Positions 17,234 to 24,883 of a DNA stretch of 45,917 nucleotides are shown here, piece after piece. The position numbers were made by a program, and so were the translations under genes. How positions within the stretch are numbered: the stretch's first letter is position 1; every line of letters begins with the position of its first letter. The notes below the pieces were generated by a model, which saw nothing but the letters and a program-made list of their open reading frames with translations, made no database searches and had not been told where the DNA came from. The stretch is taken from positions 1 to 45,917 of the forward strand of contig JBOGUF010000104.1 in assembly GCA_050696075.1 (NCBI GenBank), given 5' to 3'. This DNA is from JBOGUF01 sp050696075 (GTDB lineage Bacteria; Chloroflexota; Chloroflexia; Thermomicrobiales; UBA6265).

Positions 17234-18067
17234 GTGTGGAGCCTACCTACCTATGGACGTCACGGATTGGGCGAGTTCGATTGGTCGGATCGAACCGGTC
17301 GCCATGTCGTTCTTCGCAATCGGTTCCTCGCTGCGATAAGAGACCTCGCGCCCGGAGTGCTGCACGACCTTGGTGGTTCCCCTTTTTCGCTTTATCACTC
17401 GCTTGCTCCATCGCCAGATCGATATGCCGACTTGCCAGACTATTTCCGTTCGTGGGATGCACTCACCCGTGAGGCAGAGGAAACAGTGGATGAGGTCTCA
17501 TTACTGCGTGATTCTCTCTCGCAGTGGCAAGCGCGTTGGCGGTTGTTCGCTTCGTGGTTTCTTGACCACGCGTTGGAAACGATGCTCCTCGCGTCCGCGA
17601 ATACATGGACCACTGAAGTTGAGGGGAGGGATTGGGTGGGGTCGTGCTGGATGACTGACCGCTACTCTATCCATCTGCCAGTTGATCCTTCCGAACTCCA
17701 TTTTTCCTTTGAGGACGAGGGCTGGTTGCCCTGGGATGAGGAGTGGGCAACGGCTCGATTTAGGATTAATGCCCAGTTTCAGGCTTCCCTTGATCGCTAC
17801 CAAGAGCGCGTCGAACAGCGTATGGATGAGTCTGACATGGTGCGGACCGAACAGGTTCGTCATTTGGACCGGGACATCACTTGGTTAGTCCGGTATCAGG
17901 TGCTTGGGGAAGGATGGTCAGAGATCGCAAGGTCAGTTGATCCGGAGGCACTTGATCCGCAGACCGTCAAAGACGCCGTGCGTAGGCTGTTCGAACCGCT
18001 TCATCTTCGCCCACGTGATCCCGACCCTCCTGGACGGCCGCCAAAGCACGATCCCGGATCAGGATAA
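17234..18067 (+). CDS. Unrecognised protein with a C-terminal HTH-like segment
   Basis: A 277-residue soluble protein; GTG start with GAGGAG five nt upstream. I do not recognise the family. Visible features: an aromatic-rich N-terminal two thirds (WQARWRLFASWFLDHALE, then a strand-rich middle with FSFEDEGWLPWDEEW), a basic-acidic helix (about 190-215, ERVEQRMDESDMVRTEQVRH), then WLVRYQVLGEGWSEIARSVD and TVKDAVRRLFEPLHLR, which has the spacing of a helix-turn-helix, and a Pro-rich tail. A DNA-binding role is possible but only inferred. Its G+C content is lower than that of the flanks. The DUF3800 gene follows 200 bp downstream in the same direction. Confidence 0.6.
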   Translation: MWSLPTYGRHGLGEFDWSDRTGRHVVLRNRFLAAIRDLAPGVLHDLGGSPFSLYHSLAPSPDRYADLPDYFRSWDALTREAEETVDEVSLLRDSLSQWQARWRLFASWFLDHALETMLLASANTWTTEVEGRDWVGSCWMTDRYSIHLPVDPSELHFSFEDEGWLPWDEEWATARFRINAQFQASLDRYQERVEQRMDESDMVRTEQVRHLDRDITWLVRYQVLGEGWSEIARSVDPEALDPQTVKDAVRRLFEPLHLRPRDPDPPGRPPKHDPGSG

Positions 18068-18267
18068 GCATGCGATAACTACCGAACTCCACGGGTTCTT
18101 CTATTCAGCGGTTTTGTATTCTACCGAGGGAGCAGGGTGGAGCAGTTCAGCAGTTTTTTCTTCGCCTGAGGCCCTGTATTCTCGCCACGAGATGTTGTAT
18201 TGCGAACTCCCCGCGTGATCACACGTCGTGATCCCGGCGAGACGAGTAAACGAGAGTCAGGCGAACG
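18068..18267. other. A+T-richer interval upstream of the DUF3800 gene
   Basis: No gene. It holds three TGTATT words (near 18,113, 18,174 and 18,195), two GAACTCC words, and a small palindrome GATCAC-ACGTC-GTGATC (18217-18233) about 35 nt before the DUF3800 start. These could be regulatory for that gene. Confidence 0.35.
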
Positions 18268-18900
18268 ATGTTTGTCTATCTGGATGAATCAGGAGATGCG
18301 GGATTCAAGCTCCTCCGCAATTCGTCACGTTACTTCGTCATTGCGCTCCTGCTGGTTGACGACCCGATTCCACTTCAGCGAGGGATCGATGATCTTCGTG
18401 CGATGCTGGGGTTTGCGCCTAGCAACGAGTTCAAGTTCAGCAACTCCTCTGAGCGAGTGCGCCATGCCTTCTTGCACATGCTCCTCCATCACGATTTCGC
18501 GGCCCGCGCGATTGTGGTCGATAAGGCGGCGATTCTTGACAGCGATCTCCGCCAGCGAGAGACGTTCTATCGCACGCTCGTCCGGCTCGTCTTGACGAAT
18601 GGTGACGGACGAATCCAGGATGCAACCTTGATCCTCGACGAGTCGTTTAGAGGACGGAAGGCGAAGAACGAATTCTCCGTATTCCTGCGACACTCGCTCA
18701 ATGCCGACATCGGCCCGAAGAAAGTGCGACGCATCCGTTATCACGCATCGCATACGGACAATCTGATTCAGGCCGCGGACATGATTTCCGGAGCAATCTA
18801 CGCGAGATATCACCGCGGAGAGGATCGTTACATGCAGATGATCCGGCCGAAGATTCAGGATATCTGGGAGTGGAAGCCGAATCCTCAGGAGACACAATGA
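18268..18900 (+). CDS. DUF3800 protein (RNase H-like fold)
   Basis: A 210-residue DUF3800 protein. Motifs: N-terminal FVYLDESGDAGF, NEFKFSNSSE (about 52), LILDESFRGR (about 123) and DNLIQAADMISGAIYARY (about 171). The acidic residues in YLDESG, LILDE and the closing D-x-x-QAAD fit the metal site of an RNase H-like nuclease fold; activity is unproven for the family. DUF3800 genes are known for having structured RNA motifs beside them, and here the stop codon (18898-18900) is inside a large inverted repeat that folds into a three-way junction. The start ATG follows AGGCGA. Confidence 0.85.
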   Translation: MFVYLDESGDAGFKLLRNSSRYFVIALLLVDDPIPLQRGIDDLRAMLGFAPSNEFKFSNSSERVRHAFLHMLLHHDFAARAIVVDKAAILDSDLRQRETFYRTLVRLVLTNGDGRIQDATLILDESFRGRKAKNEFSVFLRHSLNADIGPKKVRRIRYHASHTDNLIQAADMISGAIYARYHRGEDRYMQMIRPKIQDIWEWKPNPQETQ

Positions 18901-18971
18901 GGCTCTGCACTAGCCTGGAGCTTGTCCAGGCAAGCCACCCTCCGGGTGACAATTCGCGCAGAGCCTCATTG
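18895..18971. ncRNA. 77-nt three-way-junction inverted repeat at the DUF3800 3' end
   Basis: A perfect 14-bp outer stem joins CAATGAGGCTCTGC (18895-18908) to GCAGAGCCTCATTG (18958-18971). Inside are two hairpins: GCCTGGA-GCTTG-TCCAGGC (18913-18931, 7 bp) and CACCC-TCC-GGGTG (18936-18948, 5 bp). The outer stem contains the DUF3800 stop codon. Because all three stems are perfect, either strand could fold. Structured RNAs named after DUF3800 have been described near such genes; whether this is one of those classes needs a covariance search. It could also be an unusual terminator or a transposition end. Confidence 0.65.
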
Positions 18972-19096
18972 ATCGCGACCGTTGCAGGTCAGCGGTTGCC
19001 CACTATGAAGAGGATACCACGCATAGGTTGTTCCGCACAGCAATTGCAGTGAAGCTATCTGCCTCGTGCCAAGCCATCGTTCGGCATCTGCAACGA

Positions 19097-19530
19097 TTAC
19101 TCCACCATTGATCGTTCCCGCAACGCTGCACACCCCGTCGCAATCTCGGCCGCCAGCCGCGCCTTCTCGTCATCAGGCAGGAACGACGCGCGGACGGCGT
19201 TGAGGGTGATCCGTTCCAGGTCGGCGGTGGTGTAGTTGAATTCGCGGGCGAGGAGGCGGTACTCGTCGGTGAGGATGACGAGGATGCCGGCGTCGTCGAG
19301 GCGGCGAAACGGGTGGTCGCGGGCGGCGGGGACGACGCCGATGCAGACGTTGCTCGTCGGGCAGAGATCTGGTGGGCGGCGAGGTAGGCGACCAGGTAGG
19401 CGACCAGGGCGGGGTCCTCGATGACGCGGACGCCGTGGCCGATGCGTTCGGCGTGGAGGAGGTGGATCGTGTCCCAGATCGTTTGCGGGCCGGTCGTCTC
19501 GCCGGCGTGGGCGACGACGCACGGATACAA
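19097..19530 (-). pseudogene. Adenosine deaminase remnant, lacking catalytic segments
   Basis: The minus strand encodes CVVAHAGETTGPQTIWDTIH, then LLHAERIGHGVRVIEDPALV in one frame, then DLCPTSNVCIGVV, HPFRRLDDAGILVILTDEY and REFNYTTADLERITLNAVRA in another. These are the C-terminal half of adenosine/adenine deaminase. The N-terminal HxH metal site is absent, a frameshift separates the two parts near 19,370, and the segment that should carry the metal-binding Asp pair (TDDP) is deleted between ILVIL and TDEY. It is non-functional as a deaminase. Confidence 0.8.
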
Positions 19531-19578
19531 AACGCGACACAGGAGCGCGGATACCGCTGATGGAGGGCTTGCCCCTCG

Positions 19579-19809
19579 TTACGACGCGGCGGTTGAGGCA
19601 ATGACCTGATTTGCACGAACCACCAGGTCTTGGCCAGCGATTGGCTCCATGATGGTCCCGTCGTCGGCGACGCGCCCGAGAGCAAGGCTCCCGGCATAAT
19701 CGGCTCCGTGGAGCTCCACGACCCGCCGCACGGCGGCGAGTGCTTCATCCTCGCTCGCGAACTGACCGAGATATTTCCCGATCTCTACGTCCCACAAGTT
19801 GTACTGCAT
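19579..19809 (-). CDS. Small conserved-looking hypothetical protein
   Basis: A 76-residue protein starting MQYNLWDVEIGKYLGQFASE. It has a DEALAAVRRVVELHGADYA helix, then LALGRVADDGTIMEPIAGQD and a terminal helix. The even codon composition and two-strand/helix layout look like a real small domain (N-terminal 'W-D-V-x-x-G-x-x-x-G-x-F' and 'D-E-A-L' pattern), but I cannot name the family. ATG19809 gives the most natural N-terminus; an upstream ATG adds 13 residues. The next upstream gene (19855-20127) is on the same strand 45 bp away. Confidence 0.55.
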   Translation of the reverse strand: MQYNLWDVEIGKYLGQFASEDEALAAVRRVVELHGADYAGSLALGRVADDGTIMEPIAGQDLVVRANQVIASTAAS

Positions 19810-19854
19810 GGCCGTCTCACATTCTGCGCGCCATGAACCCCGGCGCATCTGCCG

Positions 19855-20127
19855 CTAGACAGGCACGATGTGATCGGAGAGGCAGCGCTTGATGATCTCC
19901 TGGTCGCCCCGTATGTCGAAGTGTCCCGGAGCGATTGTCTGTTCCCACACGACGCCGGCATCCGCGGGAAAATCATACCGCGCAATGAACTTGCCGAGCG
20001 CCGGGATTTGCAGGGCCATCTGCCGCGCTCCTTCCTCGGTATCGAAGAAGGACAACGCATCCCACGACCGCCGCTCTTCCTCCGTGGCATCGGCCGGCGG
20101 GTCTCCCTGCCGCTCCTGCCGGGACAC
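19855..20127 (-). CDS. Small hypothetical protein
   Basis: A 90-residue acidic protein: DATEEERRSWDALSFFDTEE, GARQMALQIPALGKFIARYD, then GHFDIRGDQEIIKRCLSDHI at the end. The pattern looks conserved, but no function is known to me. It starts at GTG20127, with an in-frame stop five codons upstream and no clear SD. The gene may have lost its original 5' end. It lies in the same short minus-strand group as the preceding small gene. Confidence 0.55.
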   Translation of the reverse strand: MSRQERQGDPPADATEEERRSWDALSFFDTEEGARQMALQIPALGKFIARYDFPADAGVVWEQTIAPGHFDIRGDQEIIKRCLSDHIVPV

Positions 20128-20169
20128 ATAATCGCGATGTCAATACGGAGTCGACCCGGGCCTACGTGT

Positions 20170-21252
20170 TCAATGGCGGTCCGGCGACAGTGGGGCCGGG
20201 CGGTTGAGGGTGCTCAATAGCTCGACGTGGCGGCCGGTGGCGGAGGCCTCGTGGACAGCGTGCATGATTTCGAGGACGTGGTAGGCGAGGTCGCCGGAGG
20301 CGCGGTGGGGGCGGTCCTCCCGCGGGGCGGCGGCGAGGTCGGCGGGGCCGAGGCCGCGGCTGTTCTCGGCGTGGGCGTGCGTGAGCGGCATCTCCTCCCA
20401 CTCCTTCGCGCCGGGGCGGCGGAGGTGGACGGGGCCGCCGAAGGTGTTCGGGTCGGGCGCGCCGACGGTGCCCTCGCTGCCGTAGATCTCGATCGTGCTG
20501 GCGCTGGTCCAGACGTCGAAGCTGGTGACGAGGGTACCGACGGCGCCGGAGGCGAAGTCGAGAACGGCGGCGACGTGGGTCGGCACCTCGACGTGAATCG
20601 TCTGCCCCGCCTTCGGCTTGCTGGTGATGGTCCGCTCGGCGAAGCTGGCGCGGGCCGAGCCGGTGACGCGGCGGACCGGACCGAGGAGGGCGACGAGGGC
20701 AGTCAGGTAGTACGGCCCCATGTCGAACAGCGGGCCGGCGCCGCGCTGGTAGTAGAAGGCCGGGTCGGGGTGCCAGCTCTCGTGGCCGTGGCTGAGCATC
20801 ATCGCGGTTGCCGCCACCGGCGTCCCGATGGCGCCGTCATCGATCAGCTTGCGGCAGGTTTGTAAGCCCGCCCCAAGGAAGGTATCGGGCGCGCAGCCGA
20901 CGCGTACGCCGCGCCGTTCCGCCTCCTCCAGCAGCCGCTTGCCATCGGTGAGCTCGATCGTCAGCGGCTTCTCGTTGTAGACCGATTTCCCGGCGGCAAT
21001 CGCGGCGAGCGCCACATCGAAGTGCGCGACCGGGATGGTCAGATTCACGACCAGTTCGATCGCGGGATCGGACAGCAGATCCTCGACGGTGCAGGCGCGC
21101 GGCACGCCGAACTGGGCGGCGCGAGCCTGGGCGCGCTCCAGCATCAGGTCAGCGCAGGCGGCGACGGTAACGCCGGGCATGCGCGTGAGGTTTTGCAAGT
21201 AGATCTCGCTGATGACGCCGCAGCCGATGATGCCGATCTTGACTGGTTGCAC
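20170..21252 (-). CDS. Gfo/Idh/MocA-family oxidoreductase
   Basis: A 360-residue NAD(P)-dependent sugar or inositol dehydrogenase-like protein. The Rossmann motif is VKIGIIGCGVISEIY (residues 4-18), and the conserved EKP is in YNEKPLT (about 93-99). The C-terminal alpha/beta domain has WHPDPAFYYQRGAGPLFDMG with the typical G-x-x-D-h-G-x-H-like position read as DMGPYYL. Family members oxidise or reduce sugars or sugar acids in the cytoplasm. It is downstream of the ThuA-like gene, 94 bp apart, on the same strand, so the two likely act together on a disaccharide- or glycoside-derived substrate. Confidence 0.9.
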   Translation of the reverse strand: MQPVKIGIIGCGVISEIYLQNLTRMPGVTVAACADLMLERAQARAAQFGVPRACTVEDLLSDPAIELVVNLTIPVAHFDVALAAIAAGKSVYNEKPLTIELTDGKRLLEEAERRGVRVGCAPDTFLGAGLQTCRKLIDDGAIGTPVAATAMMLSHGHESWHPDPAFYYQRGAGPLFDMGPYYLTALVALLGPVRRVTGSARASFAERTITSKPKAGQTIHVEVPTHVAAVLDFASGAVGTLVTSFDVWTSASTIEIYGSEGTVGAPDPNTFGGPVHLRRPGAKEWEEMPLTHAHAENSRGLGPADLAAAPREDRPHRASGDLAYHVLEIMHAVHEASATGRHVELLSTLNRPAPLSPDRH

Positions 21253-21346
21253 GTTATCCCCGTTGCATCGTAGCCGGGCACGGCCCGCCGTGCCCCTACC
21301 ATCCCACGCCGCCCCCTCTCTTCGATCGGGGCAAGCTCTTGCCGCC

Positions 21347-21991
21347 CTATCGCGTCGCCCAGCGCATGCCGCGTTCGACGATGGTCATGACCTCGGGGAC
21401 GGCGAAGTCGTGGGCCTTGTGGCCGAGGGAGGAGTAGAAGACGCGGCCGTTGCCCCAGCGGCGTTTCCAAACGACGGGCATGACGGTGCCGTCGATCCAG
21501 GGGGCGTGCTCGCCGGAGAAAGTCGTCGTTGCCAGCACCTCGTTGCTGGGGTCGACGTGCAGGTAATACTGCTCGGAGTGCATCTGGAAGTCGGTGAGGC
21601 CGGCGGTGATCGGGTCGTCGTGGTTGGTGATGGCAACCGTGTAGTCGATGACATTGCCGGGGTGGGCGACCCACTGGCCGCCGACCATGAACTGGTAGGT
21701 GGGGTTGTTGCGGAAGGAGTCGGCCATGCCGCCGTGCCAGCCGGCGATGCCAACGCCGCTTTCGACCGCGGCCAGCAACCCGGCCTCCTGCTCCGGCGTG
21801 ATCGTGCCCATCGTCCAGACCGGGACGATCAGATCGAGCGCATGGAGACGCGCGGCGTCGAGGTAGACGTCGAGCGTGTCGGCGATCTGGACGTCGTAGC
21901 CCTGCCCGTGCAGGTAGGGCGCAAAGATGTCGACGCACTGCTTCGGCTCGTGGCCGTCCCAGCCGCCCCAAACGAGAAGTGCGGATTTCAT
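21347..21991 (-). CDS. ThuA-like protein
   Basis: A 214-residue ThuA-domain protein (glutamine-amidotransferase-like fold). Typical blocks are LLVWGGWDGHEP, LHALDLIVPVWTMG, GIAGWHGGMADSFRNNPTYQ, FMVGGQWVAHPG and KRRWGNGRVFYSSLGH. ThuA proteins take part in trehalose and other disaccharide use, often beside Gfo/Idh/MocA dehydrogenases as here; their precise reaction is not settled. The start ATG abuts a tandem GTGAGCC repeat in place of an SD, so initiation is unusual or the leader is unorthodox. Confidence 0.85.
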   Translation of the reverse strand: MKSALLVWGGWDGHEPKQCVDIFAPYLHGQGYDVQIADTLDVYLDAARLHALDLIVPVWTMGTITPEQEAGLLAAVESGVGIAGWHGGMADSFRNNPTYQFMVGGQWVAHPGNVIDYTVAITNHDDPITAGLTDFQMHSEQYYLHVDPSNEVLATTTFSGEHAPWIDGTVMPVVWKRRWGNGRVFYSSLGHKAHDFAVPEVMTIVERGMRWATR

Positions 21992-21992
21992 A

Positions 21993-22133
21993 GTGAGCCG
22001 TGAGCCGTTAACCGCTAGAAGATCGTCGCCGATTGCGAGCCGTCTTGACGCATTCGGCCGCGGGACTGTAACGCAGGAAGCCGAATCACGCCACCGGTGA
22101 ACGGCTCACGGCTGACGGCTCACGGCTCACGGC
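21993..22133. repeat. Inverted pair of GTGAGCC tandem repeats
   Basis: The left arm GTGAGCCGTGAGCCGTTAAC (21993-22012) consists of tandem heptamers. The right arm (22099-22133) carries four copies of the complementary word, three exact (GGCTCAC) and one with G for C (GGCTGAC). The arms could pair across an 86-nt spacer. The element lies between the ThuA start and the T-box. Confidence 0.75.
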
Positions 22134-22159
22134 TTTCTGCTACGCTTAGATCCGAACGC

Positions 22160-22402
22160 GTCGATGGAGACGAGTAGCGGGGTGCGTTCGGAGCGTAGCG
22201 AGCCGCCGGTGGTGGGAGGGCGGTTTCCGAGGCCCCGCGAAGACCCTCCGGAGCGCGAGGAAGAACGGCCGGTAGACGACCGGCCCAAAGCCTCGCCGGT
22301 TCGCCCCCGTTTGCGGGCGCAATAAGGCCGCGATCCTTTGCCTGGGGCGCGGCGAAGTGCGGTGGCACCACGGGCGCCCCCTCGTCCGCATGGCGAGGGG
22401 GC
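22160..22402 (+). promoter_or_regulatory. T-box riboswitch with GAC (Asp) specifier
   Basis: Stem I is readable: GGAG (22166-22169) with CTCC (22246-22249), the loop-E motif AGTA (22173-22176) opposite GAA (22239-22241), and GCGGGG (22177-22182) with CCCCGC (22233-22238). The trinucleotide after GAA is GAC (22242-22244), the Asp codon. A further hairpin GGCCGGT-AGACG-ACCGGCC is at 22267-22285. The T-box sequence TGGCACCACG is at 22363-22372; its TGGC would pair with a GCCA tRNA end, fitting the G73 of tRNA-Asp. The antiterminator arms are GGGGCGC (22344-22350) and GCGCCCC (22374-22380). Uncharged tRNA-Asp should switch on the synthetase gene. Confidence 0.85.
22376..22402 (+). terminator. Terminator-like hairpin competing with the T-box antiterminator
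   Basis: A 9-bp stem GCCCCCTCG / CGAGGGGGC with a 9-nt loop. Its 5' arm overlaps the 3' arm of the antiterminator, so the two folds exclude each other. No T-run follows, and the SD (22416-22421) is outside the stem, so termination without a U-tract is implied. Confidence 0.65.
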
Positions 22403-22428
22403 ACGTCTGCTTAAGAAGGAGTGCCATC

Positions 22429-23730
22429 GTGGAACGCATCTGGACGACGGACCTGGGGGGACAGGCCGGAGAGCGGGTCAAACTCGCCGGATGGCTACAT
22501 AACTTACGACAACTCCGTAACGTCAGCTTTCTCATTCTGCGTGATGCGAAGGGGCTGGCGCAGATCGTGGTCGACGACCCGGCGCTGGTCGCGCGGCTGG
22601 CGCGGCTGCACCACGAGGCGGTGCTCACCGTCGAGGGGTTGGCGGTGGCGAACCCTCAGGCGCCGGGTGGGGTTGAGGTGCAGCAGCCGGTGGTCGAGGT
22701 GGTCGCGGAGGCGGCGGAACAACCGCCCTTCGACCTCTTCCGACCGGAACTGGCGGCGCAGTTGCCGACGATCCTCGACTACGCGCCGCTGGCGTTGCGG
22801 CACTTGCGCCACCGGGCCTATTTCCGGCTGTCGTCGGCGTTGATGTCCGGGTTTCGGGCGACGCTGCGACAGATGGGCTTCATCGAGGTCCAGACGCCGA
22901 AGCTGGTCGCGTCGGCGACGGAGGGCGGGGCCAACGTCTTCCCGGTCGAGTACTTCGGGCGAACCGCGTACCTGGCGCAGAGCCCGCAGTTCTACAAGCA
23001 GATGATGGTCGGCGTCTTCGAGCGCGTCTTCGAGGTCGGGCCGGTCTTCCGGGCCGAGCCGCACGACACGCCGCGCCACCTCAACGAGTACGTCTCGCTC
23101 GACGTCGAAATGGGGTTCATCGAGGATCACGCGACGGTGATGAGCGTGCTGACCGAGGTGATCCGCGGCATGCTGGCGGCGGTGCGGGAGGACGCCGCCG
23201 ACGCCCTGGACCTGCTCAAACTGACGCTGCCTGACGTTCCGGCCGACATCCCGCGTCTCCACTTCGCGGACGCCCTGGCGATGGTCGGCGAGGCAACGGG
23301 CGAGGACCTACGCAACGAGCCTGACCTGGCGCCGGCGCACGAGCGCTGGCTCGGCGAATGGGCGCGGAAGGAGCACCACTCGGATTTCGTCTTCGTCGCC
23401 GGCTACCCGACGGCAAAGCGTCCTTTTTACACCCATCCCGACCCACACCGGCCCGACTGCTCGAACAGCTTCGACCTGATCTTCCGTGGGTTGGAGCTGG
23501 TCACCGGCGGTCAGCGTCTCCATCGTTATGACGACTACTTGGCCACCCTGGCCGCGCGCGGGCTTGACCCGGAACCGTTCGCCGGCTACCTGCAAGCCTT
23601 CAAATACGGCATGCCGCCCCACGGCGGCTTCGCCATCGGGCTGGAGCGCTTTACAGCCCGCCTCACCGGCGTAGAGAATGTGCGCGAGACGACGTTGTTT
23701 CCACGAGACCTGAATCGGCTGACGCCATGA
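22429..23730 (+). CDS. aspS: Archaeal-type aspartyl-tRNA synthetase
   Basis: A 433-residue class IIb synthetase that charges tRNA with aspartate. It has an N-terminal OB-fold (WTTDLGGQAGERVKLAGWLH), then motif 1 (FRATLRQMGFIEVQTPKLV), motif 2 (FRAEPHDTPRHLNEY) and motif 3 (GGFAIGLERF). The length and the absence of the bacterial insertion domain mark it as the archaeal or AspRS2 type; bacterial AspRS is about 590 residues. Such enzymes are often non-discriminating and feed tRNA-Asn amidation, but its specificity is not readable. The GTG start at 22429 has AAGGAG 8 nt upstream. The T-box with an Asp specifier directly upstream supports the assignment and shows control by uncharged tRNA-Asp. 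Confidence 0.9.
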   Translation: MERIWTTDLGGQAGERVKLAGWLHNLRQLRNVSFLILRDAKGLAQIVVDDPALVARLARLHHEAVLTVEGLAVANPQAPGGVEVQQPVVEVVAEAAEQPPFDLFRPELAAQLPTILDYAPLALRHLRHRAYFRLSSALMSGFRATLRQMGFIEVQTPKLVASATEGGANVFPVEYFGRTAYLAQSPQFYKQMMVGVFERVFEVGPVFRAEPHDTPRHLNEYVSLDVEMGFIEDHATVMSVLTEVIRGMLAAVREDAADALDLLKLTLPDVPADIPRLHFADALAMVGEATGEDLRNEPDLAPAHERWLGEWARKEHHSDFVFVAGYPTAKRPFYTHPDPHRPDCSNSFDLIFRGLELVTGGQRLHRYDDYLATLAARGLDPEPFAGYLQAFKYGMPPHGGFAIGLERFTARLTGVENVRETTLFPRDLNRLTP

Positions 23731-23733
23731 CGA

Positions 23734-23891
23734 GGGGTCAGGAGTCAGGAGTCGGGGGTCAGGGCGAGGATCCGTCATTCCGAGCAGCGCGAGGAATCGA
23801 CCCGTGCTTTCTTCGAAGGCGAGATTCCTCTCTTCGATCGGAATGACAATGGGGAGCATTCCCTGACCCCCGACTCCTGACTCCCGACCCC
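23734..23891. repeat. Nested inverted repeat between aspS and uxuA
   Basis: Outer arms of 31 nt (23734-23764 and 23861-23891) pair at 30 of 31 positions; the left arm is built of GTCAGGAG words. Inner arms GTCATTCCGA...GAGGAATC (23774-23798) and GATTCCTC...TCGGAATGAC (23823-23847) pair perfectly. The element fills the whole intergenic region and starts 4 nt after the aspS stop. It could fold into a long rod that ends transcription from both sides. Confidence 0.85.
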
Positions 23892-23914
23892 CGAAGTGAC
23901 CGAAGGGAGCACGG

Positions 23915-24883
23915 ATGCGAATCGCGATGTACATCTGGCCGGAGCAGGAGGAGATGCGGGCGCTGGCCGTCCAGATGGGGGTGACGGATGCGGTGACGTC
24001 GTTGCCCCAACCCCGGCCAGGTAGGGGCGTGCCCTGGGAGTACGCCGAGCTGGTGCGGCTGAAGCAGACCTATGCCGACGCCGGGCTGAATGCCTCGGTC
24101 GTCGAGGCGAGTCCGCCGATGGACGACCTCCGGCTCGGCGGTCCGAAGTCAGACGAGGAGACCGAGCGCATCGGCCAGTTTCTGACCGACATGGGCGCGG
24201 CCGGGTTCGAGGTCTGGTGCTACAACTGGATGGCGGTCTTCAACTGGCAGCGGACCTCCGTCACGACTCGCGATCGCGGCGGCGCCCTCGTCTCCAGCTA
24301 CGACCACGATCTGAACCGCCACGGTCCGCCGACCGCGCACGGCGAGGTGAGCGAAGAACGGCTGTGGGAGACGTACCAGCGCTTCGTCGAGCGGGTGGTG
24401 CCGGTAGCGGAGGCGGCGGGGGTGAAGATGGCGCTCCACCCGGACGACCCGCCCCTCTCGCCGATCCGCGGCGTCGGGCGGATCATGCGCAGCGTTGAAA
24501 ACTTCGAGCGGGCGCTTTCCTTGCACGACAGCCCGGTCCACGGCATCACCTTCTGCCAGGGCAATTTTCGCCTGATGACCGAGGAGATTCCGGCCACGAT
24601 TCACACATTCGCCAAAGCTGGGCGCATGCACTTCGCGCACTTCCGCGACGTGCGGGGCACCGTCGAGAAGTTCTCGGAAACGTTCCACGACGACGGCCCG
24701 ACCGACATGCTGGCGGCGATGCGCGCCTACCACGAGGCCGGCTTCACCGGCCCGATCCGCCCCGACCACGTGCCGACCCTCTACGGCGACGCCAACGACC
24801 CACCGGGCTACACCCTGCGCGGCCGGCTCTACGCGGTGGGGTATATGCGTGGGCTGTTGGAAGCGGTGCAGGCTGGGTGTTAG
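23915..24883 (+). CDS. uxuA: Mannonate dehydratase-like protein (UxuA family)
   Basis: A 322-residue TIM-barrel protein of the mannonate dehydratase family, which converts D-mannonate to 2-keto-3-deoxygluconate in hexuronate breakdown. Conserved blocks are VWCYNWMAVFNWQRT (about 107), VKMALHPDDPPLSPIRGVGR (about 168), ITFCQGNFR (about 210), MHFAHFRDVRG (about 238) and PIRPDHVPTLYGD (about 275). The His and Cys metal ligands expected in HPDDPP, FCQGN and RPDH are present. ATG23915 follows AAGGGAG. It is shorter than E. coli UxuA (394 residues), as usual in this branch. A Gfo/Idh/MocA and an SDR gene follow on the same strand and may supply the reductase steps. Confidence 0.85.
   Translation: MRIAMYIWPEQEEMRALAVQMGVTDAVTSLPQPRPGRGVPWEYAELVRLKQTYADAGLNASVVEASPPMDDLRLGGPKSDEETERIGQFLTDMGAAGFEVWCYNWMAVFNWQRTSVTTRDRGGALVSSYDHDLNRHGPPTAHGEVSEERLWETYQRFVERVVPVAEAAGVKMALHPDDPPLSPIRGVGRIMRSVENFERALSLHDSPVHGITFCQGNFRLMTEEIPATIHTFAKAGRMHFAHFRDVRGTVEKFSETFHDDGPTDMLAAMRAYHEAGFTGPIRPDHVPTLYGDANDPPGYTLRGRLYAVGYMRGLLEAVQAGC

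Noticed and set aside
18895..18971. tRNA gene (77 nt with stem-loops)
   Set aside because: The closing stem is 14 bp, there are only two arms, and no T-psi-C or anticodon-loop consensus is seen.
23734..23891. CRISPR array
   Set aside because: The repeats are 7-8 nt words and nested inverted arms, not regularly spaced 24-37-nt repeats; no cas gene is present.
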